A DNA stretch of 64,000 bases from Myotis daubentonii (taxonomy: Eukaryota > Chordata > Mammalia > Chiroptera > Vespertilionidae): positions 91,998,433-92,062,432 of the forward strand of contig NC_081842.1 of the NCBI RefSeq assembly GCF_963259705.1, given 5' to 3'. Shown here one piece after another: positions 53,001 to 64,000 of this stretch. Numbering within the stretch: position 1 is the first letter of the stretch; every line of letters starts with the position of its first letter. The position numbers and the translations under genes are program-made. The notes beneath the pieces are model-generated. The model was not told the origin of the DNA and ran no database searches. It saw only the letters and a program-made list of their open reading frames with translations.

Positions 53001-55411
53001 GAAATTATAGGACTCAAAGTTTTGATAGAGAAGCAAAGCAGACAATGTTTGTCTTTCCTCTTTTCAACCTTATTTGTCAGTAATATCTGATCTGATCTCT
53101 GGGAAAATTCAAAACTGAGAAATATTTGAAAACTATCTGAAAACTAATAAGTATCCAAGATAAAACCCAGTAGAGCATCATATCTACTAGAATATGTCAA
53201 TCTTAGCTCCTCCTTCTGTAAAAAAAAAAAAAAATTCAGCCCATTAGATTCAACTGGCAACATTCAGTTTCTTAAATATATTATTCTTATACTAGAACAG
53301 CTGAAAGAAAACTCTCTGCCTTAAGTGTCAAGATTATTTTACTTCAAGTTCATCATTATGCTAAAGAGACTAGATAAAAAGCCATTCCTCAAGAGCATCA
53401 TCCCTGAAGGGTGTCTGGAAATGACATCTATCCCATGGTCATTTGACTGTACCAGCTAATAGTCACTGGTAGAAGAGCTTAAGTAGAGGTAACCTTTTTT
53501 AAAAAATTGACTTTTCACATTAACATAGGAAATCTGGCAATAAGTGAATATCAGTGACTAAGGTAGCTAGGAAGGGTGACTTTGGAAGAAAACTCGGCTA
53601 GTCAACTCTTAGTGATAACAGCAGCAAGGACAGTAAGGATAACATTGGTAGCCATTTCTTAAAACTCATATATCTTACAATGTATATTATACAATTTTAT
53701 ACTACATTTTATATTCCTCATCAGAAATATATCAGTAAAGTATTAGTATTTACAGTTTAGAAATAAGAAAGCTTGACATCAAATAAAGTTGATAATCTAC
53801 CAAAGTCACAGTCATAGTCAGACTGAGTAAGTAGTAGGTCTGGGAGTTGAATCCAGCTGAGTCAGATTCCAAAACCTATTCTACTTGTTTTAGGTTATGG
53901 ACTCAAGCACCTTGAAGGCCAGAGCATAGGTAAAATTTTGGTACTTTATTTTAGGCATTCAATTGTTATACACTGTGGAATGTTTTGGATACATAAAAAC
54001 CTAGAATAGAAACCCTTAGATTACATGTCTAACAATGATAGCTGAAACACTTATAAAGAAATTGGATCATAAAAGCTAAAAGAAAAATGCTATGGAATGT
54101 AAGCAAGAAAGTTAAAAGAATGTTTATTGAAAGAATATTTGATTGTATGAAATATAGTATGAGATATTATTTAATAAGATATTTTCAGTAATTTCAAGAT
54201 ACCTTTATCCTGTTCATTAGACTTTGAACTAAAATAAGATTTATATAATTAAACATTACTAAGTAATTATAAGGAGGCAGTGTCTTTGGCCTATTTATAC
54301 TTTCACATCATAATATAAAAATATGATTTCTTAGAATGGTAGAATATTGCAGTGTTTAAGACTATAGGCTGTGAATTCTGATTGCATGGGTACAAATTAG
54401 GGTTTTGCCACTAGAAGAAATGAATTAGTCTATCTACCCCCTCAGTTTTCCTTTTAGTGAATGGGGAAAAATTACAATATCCAGCTCATAGGTTATTTTA
54501 AAAATTTAGTTAAGTCAAGCAGTTGGTAAATAGTAAATGCTCAGTGAAATTTGACTATTTGTTTGTGTAATTATATTTAACTTGTTTTTACAGGGACGTT
54601 CAAACTGCTTAACATGATATATTTATCTATATTTGCAGCATAACCTTCTAACCCCTCTGAGTTCTCTCAAAATATCCATTTAATTCTTTCTTCTCTACCT
54701 GAAATGGCTTTCTTTATTGAATTCAGATGCCACTTCTTGATAATGGCTTCCTACATTGTCTAAACCTGCTTGAGTTTTAATTTTTTTCCTATGTACATCC
54801 AATATTGTACTAACCTCAATTATGATAACTATTCAGAAAACTAAAATTTTGTCAAGTTGGAAAATTAATTTAGTAAATGTTTACTTTTTATTATATTAAA
54901 GCCAATCATAAGAAGGCCTTTAGCCTCTTTTCCATAGTCCTTTGCAATAGGTAAAGAAATTTAGATCACCAAAGCTGCAGATAGATTGAGGAGGTAAATG
55001 ACAGGAAGTGTTATTTCTGAGTTTTACCTAGTTATAACATTTACTCTTACACAAGGCCTATGCTATCTAAATTGCACAGACTATTTATAGATGAGTTGGA
55101 AAACTCTCTGAGAAATACGACGTATTCTTTCTAATTGTGTCTCATTTGTATGTTGCCTATGTTCTGCAGCTGTGCATAGAAAGGGTAGGAAGGAAAACTG
55201 GCATAAATGAGGATAGACCAGGCTGATGTCACTCAGAAAATTTCTTAAAAGGCAAAACCACATTTATAGCTAGATTTTACATAGTATACGACAAATTCAT
55301 TAACTGGGTAGATGAAACCCCACAGAACAGTGCACAATGTTTTCTGTTAAATCCTCTTTGTGTTACTATATTTTTAGAAGTTTGTGCCACAGGTAATGAT
55401 ATAGGTAACTA
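50039..55411. other. AT-rich sequence with ancient MIR remnants; no gene recognised
   Basis: The longest stretch of background in the window. A (TA)n tract lies at about 52708-52733. Diverged MIR patterns appear at 53640-53900 (CTACCAAAGTCACAGTCATA, GTAGTAGGTCTGGGAGTTGA) and at 54345-54560 (TGCAGTGTTTAAGACTATAG, CCCCCTCAGTTTTCC). 50570-50700 vaguely resembles an L2 3' end. No frame longer than 87 codons has any supporting signature. Confidence 0.5.
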
Positions 55412-56619
55412 TCTATACTAATAAAAGAGAAACATGGTAATTGGCGTACGACGCTACCCTTTTCATTGGCTAATCAGCGAGATATGCAAATTAACTGTCA
55501 GCCAAGATGGCGGCCGGCAGCCAGGCAGCTTGAAACTAACATGAGGCTTGCTTGCCTCAGTGACGGAGGATTGTTGGAGGAAACCAACTTTCCCCACCTG
55601 CGGCTGCAGGCCTCTGAGTGGGCAGTTTAATAAACAATGTAACAAAAACTGCCGTACTTCAGCCAGCAGATTCACAACATTGTAAGCAAAGGCCAGAAAC
55701 CTACTTTCAGCCGGAGGCCTAAGAGCTGGAACCAAGCCTCAAGATAAAGCTGGCCCAGAATAAAAAAGAAAAAAAGGAGCGGTTGGGAACCTCAGTCACC
55801 CCCAGCCTGAAAACAGCCCTCAGCCCCTCACCCAGACTGGCCAGGCACCCCAGTGGGGACCCCCAACCCTGATCCAGGACACCCTTCAGGGCAAACCAGC
55901 CAGCCCCACCCATGCACCAGGCCTCTACCATATATAGTAAAAGGCTAATATGCCTCCCGGCACCGGGATCAGCATGACAGGGGGCATGGCCCCAACCCCC
56001 TGAGCAGCTCTGCTCTGTGCCTGATAGGGGAGAGCTCCCCAACCCCCCCTCCCCCCCCCCATGGGCCCTGCTCCGTGTGTGATGGGGTAGAGCCATAACC
56101 TCCCCCTCGGCCCTGCCCTGAGTGTGAGAGTGGCGGTGCCCCAACCCCCTGATCGGCCCTGCTCTGTGGGTGATAGAGGGCAGTGCCCTAACCCCCTGAT
56201 GGGCCCTGCTCTGTGTGTGATGGGGGCAGCGCCCCAACTCCCTGATTGGCCCTGCTCTGTGCGTGACAGGGGGTGGCGCCACAACCTCCCCATCGACCCT
56301 GTCTTGAGTGTGACAGGGGGCGGTGCCCCAACCCCCCAATTGGCCCTACCCTCAGCGTGACTGAGGGTGGCATCACAACCTCCCAATCTGCCCTGCTCTG
56401 TGCATGACGGGGCGGCGCCCCAACTCCCCAATCGGCCCTGCTCTGAGCCCGACCAGGGGCTGCACCTAGGGATTAGGCCTGCCCTCTGCCACCCAGGAGC
56501 AGGCCTAAGCCAGCAGGTCGTTATCTCCCGAGGGGTCCCAGACTGCGAGAGGGCACAGGCCGGGCTGAGGGACACCCCTCCTCCCCGAGTGCACAAATTT
56601 TTGTGCACCGGGCCTCTAG
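55412..56619 (+). mobile_element. Chimeric Helitron, copy 3
   Basis: 5' end TCTATACTAATAAAAGAGAA after A (55411). It has ATTGG, octamer ATGCAAAT (55484-55491) and CCAAGATGGCGGC (55502-55514). The internal fossil terminator and second start lie at about 55912-55945 (ATGCACCAGGCCTCTACC, then TATATAGTAAAAGGCTAATA). The minisatellite (55975-56460) has about eight units. The 3' end is hairpin GTGCACAAATTTTTGTGCAC then CTCTAG, followed by T (56620). Confidence 0.92.
55975..56460 (+). repeat. GC-rich minisatellite inside Helitron
   Basis: About eight diverged units of the same roughly 60-bp repeat as in the two sister elements. Minus-strand frames of 206 and 227 codons cross it without stops. Confidence 0.85.
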
Positions 56620-56785
56620 TTACCTCTTATAAAATAAAATAAAAAGTAATGTCTGCAAGGCACATAACTGCTAAAATAGTACCAAAACAAGACGACACCT
56701 TAATTTGGGTAGTGATGAAAGAAATCACTGTACAAAGTTGGAAGTTTCTTATGACACATAAATTGACATAATTAATTTTTTAAAA

Positions 56786-57010
56786 ATCCTCAACCACGGA
56801 CATGCTTACTGATTTCTGAGATAGGCAGGAAGAGAGGGAGGGAAGAGAGAGAGAGAGAGATGACAGAGAAACATGATCAGTTGCCTCTTGTATGTGCCCC
56901 AAACAGGACCCAAACCACAACCTGGGTATGTGCCCTGACTGGGAATCAAACCCATGCTTTTTTTGTGTACAGGAAGATGCTCCAACCAACTGAGCCACAT
57001 ACACCAGGGT
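56786..57010 (-). mobile_element. Older Ves-like SINE
   Basis: Antisense, more diverged than the others: GGGAGGGAAGAGAGAGAGAG, GAAACATGATCAGTTGCCTC, GGAATCAAACCCATGC and CCAACTGAGCCACATACACC (tRNA-like head complement). Probably a different subfamily. Confidence 0.8.
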
Positions 57011-58039
57011 TGACAAAATTAAATTTATTATTATTGTCCTAAAAAGGGCAACTGTGATAAAGCTATTTTCTGATTTTTTAGTAAGTGAGTAGGGAGACAG
57101 CAATAAGTACTGCAAGCAAAAATGAAATTGTCAGCACCTACTTTAATAGTTTTTCAAACCTCAAATTGCAGAATGCTATCTTGCGCCTGTATCAGTTTGT
57201 GGTAGGTCACTGCCATGTGGAACAGGTGTTTTGTTATATAAATTAACCATTTGACATTGAAATTAAATGTTGAATATGCTATTTAACCTTGTTTCTACAC
57301 AGAATTTCATGAACTGAGACACAAGACATCATAATAATTGGCAGAATTATTCTAATGATTTTTTGTATCTTGGAGGCTCAATTTACCATCTACCATTTTT
57401 GCTTTTCACATGGCTGTAAAATCAAGGGAAATTTATGTAGCATTTATTTAAAGGTGTTCTGTAATTTTATAGTGTCTCCTATCAATGTAGAGAAAATGGA
57501 CTTGCTTACCAAAGTGTGTAATTCTATTATATATGTATTTTGATGGTTTAAAAATTGCTGAAACTACATTAAATTAATAATTGTGAAGCTATTATAGCTT
57601 ATATCTTTAGCACCACACATCTCCCAGAATTTCTTATTTCAAAAGCCTTTACTACCATTTTATTTTTTTTTCTTTCAAGAAAACCATGTCATTTGTAATG
57701 TCCAATCTTCCCTATTGAGGAAAATTAGAGATAAATTAAAAATATGCCTTTTCTTTTTTCAGTCTCATTGGTACTACTCTAACTTCATCCCTCTGTACCT
57801 CTGGATTACAAATTGCAAAAGAGTTGTTTGGTCTCTTAAGTCTCCATCTCTTATATCTCTAACAAATTAGTATTCCTTCTCCTGGTAGAAGATACAATTA
57901 TCACTCAATTGTAATGTAGTGCATTTTCAAAAGTAAATAATATATAACTTATTTTTCTCTAACATTTTCTTATGTTGCTTTTTAGTTTTGTGGAATAATT
58001 TTCATTTTTATCTCCACCTCATTTCTTCTCACTTTATTC
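57011..58039. other. AT-rich sequence, nothing recognised
   Basis: No gene or classifiable repeat was found. Confidence 0.45.
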
Positions 58040-58165
58040 TTTTCAATTTATCTTTATTGTTGAAAGTATTAGAGATGTCCTCCTTTTATTCCCCATTGAC
58101 CCTCCCTCTATCCTGCACCTGCCCCCCACTCCAGGCCTTCACCACACCTTTTTTCTTTTGTTTTG
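58040..58165 (-). mobile_element. L1 3' UTR fragment
   Basis: TTATTGTTGAAAGTATTAGA and CCCCCACTCCAGGCCTTCAC match the antisense L1 3' UTR at 38770-38870 in order. Confidence 0.7.
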
Positions 58166-58184
58166 TCTTCTCTTTTTAATTATG

Positions 58185-58391
58185 TTATTTTAAAATATAT
58201 TTTTATTGATTACAGAGAGGAAGGAAGGGGGAGAAATAAGCATAAATGATGAAAGGGAATCATTAATTGACTGCCTCCTGCATACCCCTTACTGGGGGTC
58301 CAGCCCTCAGGCATGGCCCTGACCAAGAATCACAACCGTTACCGCCTGGTTCATAGGTCAATGCTCAACCACTTAGCCACACCAGCTGGGC
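58185..58391 (-). mobile_element. Ves-like SINE, diverged
   Basis: Antisense: TTTTTATTGATTACAGAGAG, GACTGCCTCCTGCATACCCC, then the tRNA-like head complement GGTCAATGCTCAACCACTTA with GCCACACCAGCTGGG. Confidence 0.85.
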
Positions 58392-59627
58392 TTATTGCAT
58401 TGTTATTGATGTTGATAGCAGATGACAGATATTGGAAGATGACGATATTGGAAGTTTTTTCTGTGTAAGATGGTACGAATGTACATAGAAATTGGCTATC
58501 AAGTTATTTAAAGTTGACTGTGATATTTTTTCTATATATTCTATGGCCCTAATGAAGGAAAGTTTAGTTTTTGACACCATCTAGGTAAGTTTTCAAAATT
58601 GGCAAGCCTTTACTAACTTGAGGAACTAATAATTTTAAAGAATTTAGTTCCTCTTAGATTTTATTCTGTTCTACCTCATTCTATCTTTATATTTTTAGAG
58701 ACATGAAATGTGATATTTGCTTATCAATTTTTATTCATAAACTCTACCATCTCTATGACATTACTGATATCTTATCTTACGAGTTATGTACTCTTATAGC
58801 AAACCAGTGCATCTGAAAAGAGTCAAAAAGCATTTTTGTAATCTCTAGCATTTATAAATACCATGACTTTCATGTTGAAATGCTAAATACCATGCTTCAA
58901 AAACTAAAATGTCAAAACTTTATTGTTTTATCATGTGCTAATTCACTTTCTTTAAGTTTTCTTGATTCTATTAAAATGTAATATAATATGTGACTTTATT
59001 AGGACATCTCATATTGAGTATGTTTTTACTAAATTTAGTTATGCTAACTTGTCTCTTCACTAGCTTGTAGTGTCTTATAAAGCAGGACACAATTTCAGTT
59101 TTGCATAACGTGTTTAGGGAAAGAAACCAAAACTTAAAAAGCAATATAAGCATATATTAAAACATTGCATATTAAACTTTTTGATTTGATTATTTAAGAA
59201 ACTGTTGTGAAGATATAAAACATATTCTAGATGCTCCTTAGAAAAATAGGCCCTGAATTGGTAGCTTCTCATTATACAAATAAAGCCAATACTGAGACAA
59301 GCCTTTTTAATTCCCTATATATTAAAATGGAGGAAATATTATTAGATGTGGATGAGAGAGTGAGAGGTAAGGCAAATATATCTGTTCAAAAAGAATTGGC
59401 CCATTTCTTTACACTATCTAATATTTAAAGGAGAAAGTTTATAAAATCTGTCTCAAGGCACAGTGTGGACTGGCATTGCTCATTGCTAAGTGTATACTAA
59501 CTGTGTTAAGACGGTCTTATTGGAATAATTAAATCCCAAATATGTTAGTGTAACCCAAGAATTTTATTTCTAGTTCATGCAAAGCCATTGCAAATGTCCC
59601 TGACCAGGTGCATCTTAAACATCTTTG
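58392..59627. other. AT-rich sequence, nothing recognised
   Basis: No gene or classifiable repeat was found; open frames are 65 codons or shorter. Confidence 0.45.
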
Positions 59628-59635
59628 CTCTAGGC

Positions 59636-59870
59636 CAGTGATGGCGAACCTATGACACGTGTGTCAGAGGTGACACAAGAAATCATTTTTTTGGGTGATT
59701 TTTCTTTGTTAAATGGCATTTAAATATATTAAATAAATATCAAAAATATAAGTCTTTGTTTTACTATGGTTTCAAAGATCAAAAAATTTCTATATGTGAC
59801 ACGGCACCAGAGTTAAGTTAGGGTTTTTCAAAATGCTGACACGCCGAGCTCAAAAGGTTCGCCATCACTG
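59636..59870. mobile_element. 235-bp non-autonomous hAT element with perfect 8-bp duplications
   Basis: Inverted ends CAGTGATGGCGAACCTATGA and GGTTCGCCATCACTG match over about 15 bp. The 8-bp direct repeat CTCTAGGC flanks it exactly (59628-59635 and 59871-59878). The interior is AT-rich with no transposase. The termini place it with small hAT families (the group that includes SPIN and OposCharlie); I cannot name the exact family. Confidence 0.93.
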
Positions 59871-59878
59871 CTCTAGGC

Positions 59879-60509
59879 AGTGACCTTAGAATTCAAGTTC
59901 TTTTCCTCATACAACTCCCCTTTTCCTCAGACTTAACATGTCCACTAGTGTGAGTAGGGAAAACACATGAGAAGTGATGGATATTAAACAGTGTGGCATG
60001 CATGTGGCACATACCATTTTCACCAATACTCTAGTGGGCAGAAATCACTGGCCAGATCTTATCTACAAACACAGGAAAGGTGGTCATTTTGCCTATCCAA
60101 GTGGAAACTATAAAAAATAAAGACATGATCATGTGAGGAGTGTCTGATATTTGCATTTGGAGACACTTTGCTAAGAAATACCCCTTTAGTCCCAAGTAGA
60201 CACAAAGAGATTGATGTAAAAAGCTATTTAAAATAGCTGTTTTCAAGAAACTTGGGCAATGTGCCAATTTATTCTTCCACATCAATGATGGAACTATCTT
60301 AACTACTGACCATTTTATGGTGGTAGCCCACAGGGGCCAGTGCACCTGGGAATGGCCCTGGAGGCAGTGCCCCAGGAGGTGGTGACAATGAAAGTTCAGT
60401 GTCCTGGCCCCAGTTGTCCCAACTGTGTGGGACCCTCATGTCCCAAGTCCAGTATGTTAAGACATCTTACCTTGGCTCAGTATTTATAATTTCTAGGTCT
60501 ATATGTGTT
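59879..60509. other. Sequence without recognised genes
   Basis: A locally GC-rich patch at 60320-60430 has no recognised homology. Nothing coding is supported. Confidence 0.45.
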
Positions 60510-61756
60510 GTCACAAATGGTAAGATTTCATCCTTTCTATGGCCAAGTAATATTCCATTGTACATATACACCACTCTTTATCCATTTGTATATTGATGAG
60601 CACATACCTTGGCTATTGTAAATAATGCGCCAATGAAAACATGGATGCATATGTCTTTTCATTTTAGTGTTTTGGATTTCTTCGGATAAACAGCCAGAAG
60701 TGGAATTACCGAGTCTTCTTTGTTTCTTGTTATTGCTTTGTTTTAAAGTGTATTTTATCTGGTATAAGTATGGCTACCCCAGTTTTTTTGTTTCATTTTT
60801 ATGAAATATATTTTTCATCCCTTTACATTTAGTCTGTGTGTATCAATCTGAAGTGAGTCTCTTATAGATGGCATTCATGTGGGTATTATTTTCTTATCCA
60901 TTCAGGCATCCTGAATCTTTTGATTAGAGCATTTAATCCATTTGCATTTAAAATAATTGTTGATAGATATGTATTTATTGCCATTTTATTATTTATATTT
61001 CTAACCTTTTTCTTCTTCTTAAAGAAAACCTTTTAATATTTCTTGTAATATTGTTTTGATAGTGATGAACTCCTTCAGCTTTTTCTTGTCTAAGTGGCTC
61101 TTAATCTGTCCTTTGATTCCAAATGAAAGCTTTGCTGGGTAGAGTAGTCTGGGTTGTAGGTCCTTGTTTTTCATCACTTTTAATATTCTGTGCTAGTCTC
61201 ATTATGATGTATATTTGTGTTGGCTGATTTGTTTGAGACTCTGTGTTTCCTCTACTTATGTATATATATTTTTTTGGCCAACGTAGAGAAGTTTTCTGTT
61301 ATTTTTTAAAAATAGGTTTTCAAATCCTTGCTCTCTCTGTTCTTCTGGAACCCCTATGATGCAAATGTTGATACATTTCATGTTGTTCAGAAGCCCCTTC
61401 AACTATCCTTATTTTTTGGATTCTTTTTCTCTTTTGCTGTTTTGATTGGGTGTTTTCTGCTACCTTACCTTCCAATTTGCCAATTCAATCCTCTGCTTCA
61501 TCTAATCTGTTGATTCCTTCTAATGTAGTCTTCATTTCAGTTATTATATTCTTCATATCTGACTGCTGTTTTTTTCATGTTTTCTATCTTAATTTTTATG
61601 TTTTCTTATCTCTTAGTTGAAGTTCTCACTGAGTTTATCTAGCCTAAGTTCATTGAGCATCCTTATAACCTGTTTTGAACTCTACATCTGGTAGATTGCT
61701 TGTCTCCATTATGTTTAGTTCTTTTTCCAGAGTTCTGTTTTGTTTTCTATTTGAGA

Positions 61757-62405
61757 CCAGAGGCCTGGTGCATGAAATTTATGCACAGGTGGGGTCTCTA
61801 GGCCCGGTTGGCGATCAGGGCTAATCAGGTTCTCTTCTTCTCCCCCATCCCCACCTCCTCCTTTCCTTACCACCCACGCAGCCACCACGTGGTTCCCCAC
61901 CTCCCTCCCTCACCTTCCCTTACAGCCCACGTCTGCTTCCATCCACCCACAGTTCCCTGTTCCATCCTGATTGGGTCATTGGGACCTGCCAGACAGGGGG
62001 AGGGGCCAACTGCCATCTTGGCAGGTGGGCAACAGGCTGATTGGGGCCTGCCAGCTGGAGGGAGAGACAGGGGGAGAGACCCAGGAGATTGGCTGCCAGC
62101 CTGGAGAAGGGAGCCGGCCCTCAGCTGCCGTGGGAAAGGGGCCATGTCCGCAGCTACCCACCCCATGTTCCCCATCCCAGCCTGGGGGTCTGGCCCCAAT
62201 TGGGTGATTGGGGCCTGCTGGCCAGGGTAGGAATACTGGGAGGTTGGCCAGCAGCCCCATAGGCGATCGGCCCCTACAGGCTCGGGGGAGCTCCTGCACT
62301 GAGCATCTGCTCCCTGGTGTGCACCATAGTGACTGGTCATTCTGGTCGTTGTGGGCATTCCTGTCATTCCATCTTAAAGTTTGCTTAGGCTTTTATATAT
62401 ATAGA
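61757..62405 (-). mobile_element. Helitron inserted in the HAL1-like element
   Basis: Minus orientation. The 5' end on the minus strand is TCTATATATATAAAAGCCTA (62405 downward), close to the start of the Helitron at 23636. The 3' end on the plus strand reads CCAGAGGCCTGGTGCATGAA, i.e. a hairpin followed by CTCTGG (CTAG with one substitution). Flanking bases are A and T as expected. The GC-rich interior has no recognised gene; overlapping frames on both strands are composition artefacts. Confidence 0.88.
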
Positions 62406-63026
62406 TATGTTTGTCTCCTCATTTTGGCCACCAACAGAGTTTGTTTCTGTGTATAAATAGAGCTGCTGTGTCTCCCAGTCTTGCTATCACAGCCTTCTAT
62501 AGTAGGTGTTCTGTGCTGCCCAGTGCACAGCCTCCCTGTTCACCAGAACAGGGCACTTTGGGTGTACACCCCCTCCCATATGGGCTGTGTAGTTGAGCCT
62601 TGATTATTGTTGGCATATTAGAGGGAGGGATTGAGCCCCCACACCTATTGGCTGTGAGAACTGGCCATGGCTACAGGGGCTGACCCCATGGAGCAAGACT
62701 TGCTTCAGTTGGAGCTCTGATGCCAGCCAAGTCCACCCCTTGAATGTGTCACTCATTGAAGAGGTTTAATAGTGCTCCCATGTGGTCTGAAGCTGTCCAC
62801 TGGGTACACTGGCTCTGGGGTCTCAGGGGAGGTGCAGGCCAAGGTCAGCCACTGTCTAAGCCCCATGTGGGGTTACCTGAAATGAGCTAAAAAGTGATAT
62901 TTAGATGGTTGGCACTTATGCTAATGTGGAGTTGCCAAAGAGAGGCCAAGCTGAGAACCAAGGTTGGCTGCCATTGGTATCAAGCTTAAGACTTCTGAGC
63001 AAGAAGTACAAGGTAAACTGAGGCTT

Positions 63027-63241
63027 CAGGCATGGGCAAACTACGGCCTGCGGGCTGGATCCGGCCCGTTTGAAATGAATAAAACTATTGGGGAAAAAAG
63101 ACCATACCCTTTTATGTAATGATGTTTACTTTGAATTTATATTAGTTCACACAAACACTCCATCCATGCTTTTGTTCCGGCCCTCCGGTCCAGTTTAAGA
63201 ACCCATTGTGGCCCTCGAGTCAAAAAGTTTGCCCACCCCTG
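63027..63241 (-). mobile_element. 215-bp hAT-like element, uninterrupted copy
   Basis: Plus strand begins CAGGCATGGGCAAACTACGG and ends AAAGTTTGCCCACCCCTG. It is the same 215-bp family as 19132-20592, in opposite orientation and without the Helitron. It contains TTTTATGTAATGATGTTTAC, which is the unoccupied version of that Helitron's target. Flanking GGCTT / GGCTA is a weak candidate duplication. Confidence 0.85.
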
Positions 63242-64000
63242 GGCTAGATGCTGCTTGTTTGGTGTTTGTGAACCTTTGAGAGGTTTTAGGAAAGTCTGTT
63301 GCATGATCCATTTGTATGGAAACACCACTGGAAGTGACATGGGTGGGGCCTAAAGTTGGGTGAGTCAGGGTGTCAGGAACTCATCAGGGCGGGGTGATGA
63401 AGACTCAGACATGGCACCTACCTGCACCTAAAGAGGTGTCTAGGAGAAAGCTGATCCTCCAACTCTTGCACTGAAGCCAGACAATTCATTTCATCCTATA
63501 TGTCCCTGGCACCTTTTGAGCTGCCACTCCAGTGCTGTAGCTCAAAATGAATGAGTCTGGTAAGTATGTGCATGGGTCCTTTAAGAAGAACACCTGAGAT
63601 TTAGCAGCCCACCATATCACTCGACCACAATCTCTGTTGGTTTTTACAGCCAGAAGTTAGGGGGACTGCTCTTCCTGGCTCTGGAACCCTAAGCTGGAGA
63701 TGCTACTATGGGGCTGGGTCTCCTCACTCCTCAGAGGGGACCACCTCATCTGAGATATTCCTCTGATTTTTTAACTGTCACACGTGGGATGGGACCTGCC
63801 TGTTTCACATCTCCACCCCTTTTAAGAGGCGGCTTCTGTATATCCTTAGTTATAGGTCTTCTGTCCAGCTAGATTTCCGGTGGTTCTCAATGATGGTTGT
63901 TCTATAGCTTAATTCTTATTTTGATGTCGTTATGGGCAGATGTGAATACCATGTTTACCTATGCCACCATCTTGATGGAAGCAAATGCTTTCTGCTATTT

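Larger units (their letters stand above)
60510..63985 (-). mobile_element. HAL1-like element, copy 2, interrupted by Helitron and hAT
   Basis: On the minus strand: the 5' start has a degraded YY1-type site (complement of ACCATCTTGA near 63966-63975), then a 5' UTR (to about 62410, interrupted by the hAT at 63027). The ORF1-like region spans about 61720-61020 (interrupted upstream by the Helitron at 61757). About 250 bp then match the start of ORF2 (60980-60740), followed directly by about 200 bp matching the end of ORF2 (60720-60510: GGTAAGATTTCATCCTTTCT, TATTCCATTGTACATATACA). Most of ORF2, including the reverse transcriptase, is missing. No frame is intact. Confidence 0.75.

Noticed and set aside
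61808..62367. Frames of 107-166 codons on both strands
   Set aside because: Composition artefacts of the GC-rich Helitron at 61757-62405; no conserved motif.
1..64000. A novel host-encoded system or gene cluster
   Set aside because: No host coding gene could be supported; the structured signals are mobile elements, a retropseudogene and simple repeats.

Overview
This window is mammalian nuclear DNA, most likely from a vesper bat (Vespertilionidae). The reasoning combines four element classes. tRNA-derived Ves-type SINEs are spread through the window. At least nine rolling-circle Helitrons have 5'-TC ends, a 3' hairpin plus CTAG end, and sit between A and T. There are cut-and-paste elements of the Tc1/mariner (catalytic spacing DD36E) and hAT types. 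There are also L1 and ORF1-only L1 (HAL1-like) retrotransposons. Abundant Helitrons together with young DNA transposons are, among mammals, a vesper-bat signature. I cannot assign genus or species. I find no host protein-coding exon, rRNA or tRNA gene that I can support; the only host-gene-derived sequence recognised is a broken retrocopy of translation elongation factor 2 (EEF2).

Layout. 1-3560: 5' half of an L1 on the minus strand, running off the left edge. 3561-8470: AT-rich background with a 78-bp duplicated block, a Ves SINE, an old L1 3' end, large microsatellites and two MIR remnants. 8471-8895: Helitron. 10958-11504: internally deleted DD36E mariner. 11960-13222: L1 3' fragment holding a short DNA-transposon piece, then the GC-rich EEF2 pseudogene. 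15781-20815: Ves SINEs, a short Helitron, and a three-layer nest (SINE split by a hAT split by a chimeric Helitron). 22731-23478: probable solo LTR. 23636-25844: three Helitrons head to tail. 27149-34985: near full-length L1 on the minus strand with an intact ORF1, a broken ORF2 and a duplicated 5' UTR. 35886-36088: small hAT. 37537-38701: Ves SINE, then a second DD36E mariner. 38755-41590: HAL1-like element with a roughly 510-bp pyrimidine expansion. 43440-48075: an L1 missing its 3' half and carrying a Ves SINE. 48355-50038 and 55412-56619: two more copies of the chimeric Helitron. 56786-60500: old SINEs, an L1 fragment and a 235-bp hAT with perfect 8-bp target duplications. 60510-63985: second HAL1-like element, interrupted by a Helitron and by a 215-bp hAT.

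How the parts relate. Nothing here is an operon or a host pathway; the interest is in the biology of the mobile elements. The same families recur, so the copies explain one another. The 63-kb hAT supplies the empty site that proves the Helitron insertion at 19251. The three chimeric Helitrons share one internal fossil terminator lacking half its hairpin, which fits terminator read-through followed by amplification of the fusion. Terminal hairpins of different Helitrons differ by paired substitutions. The chimeric Helitrons and the L1 5' ends both carry a CCAAGATGGC (YY1-type) site, and the Helitrons add CCAAT and octamer motifs. All boundaries were set by eye by comparing copies within the window, without database searches, so family names are provisional.
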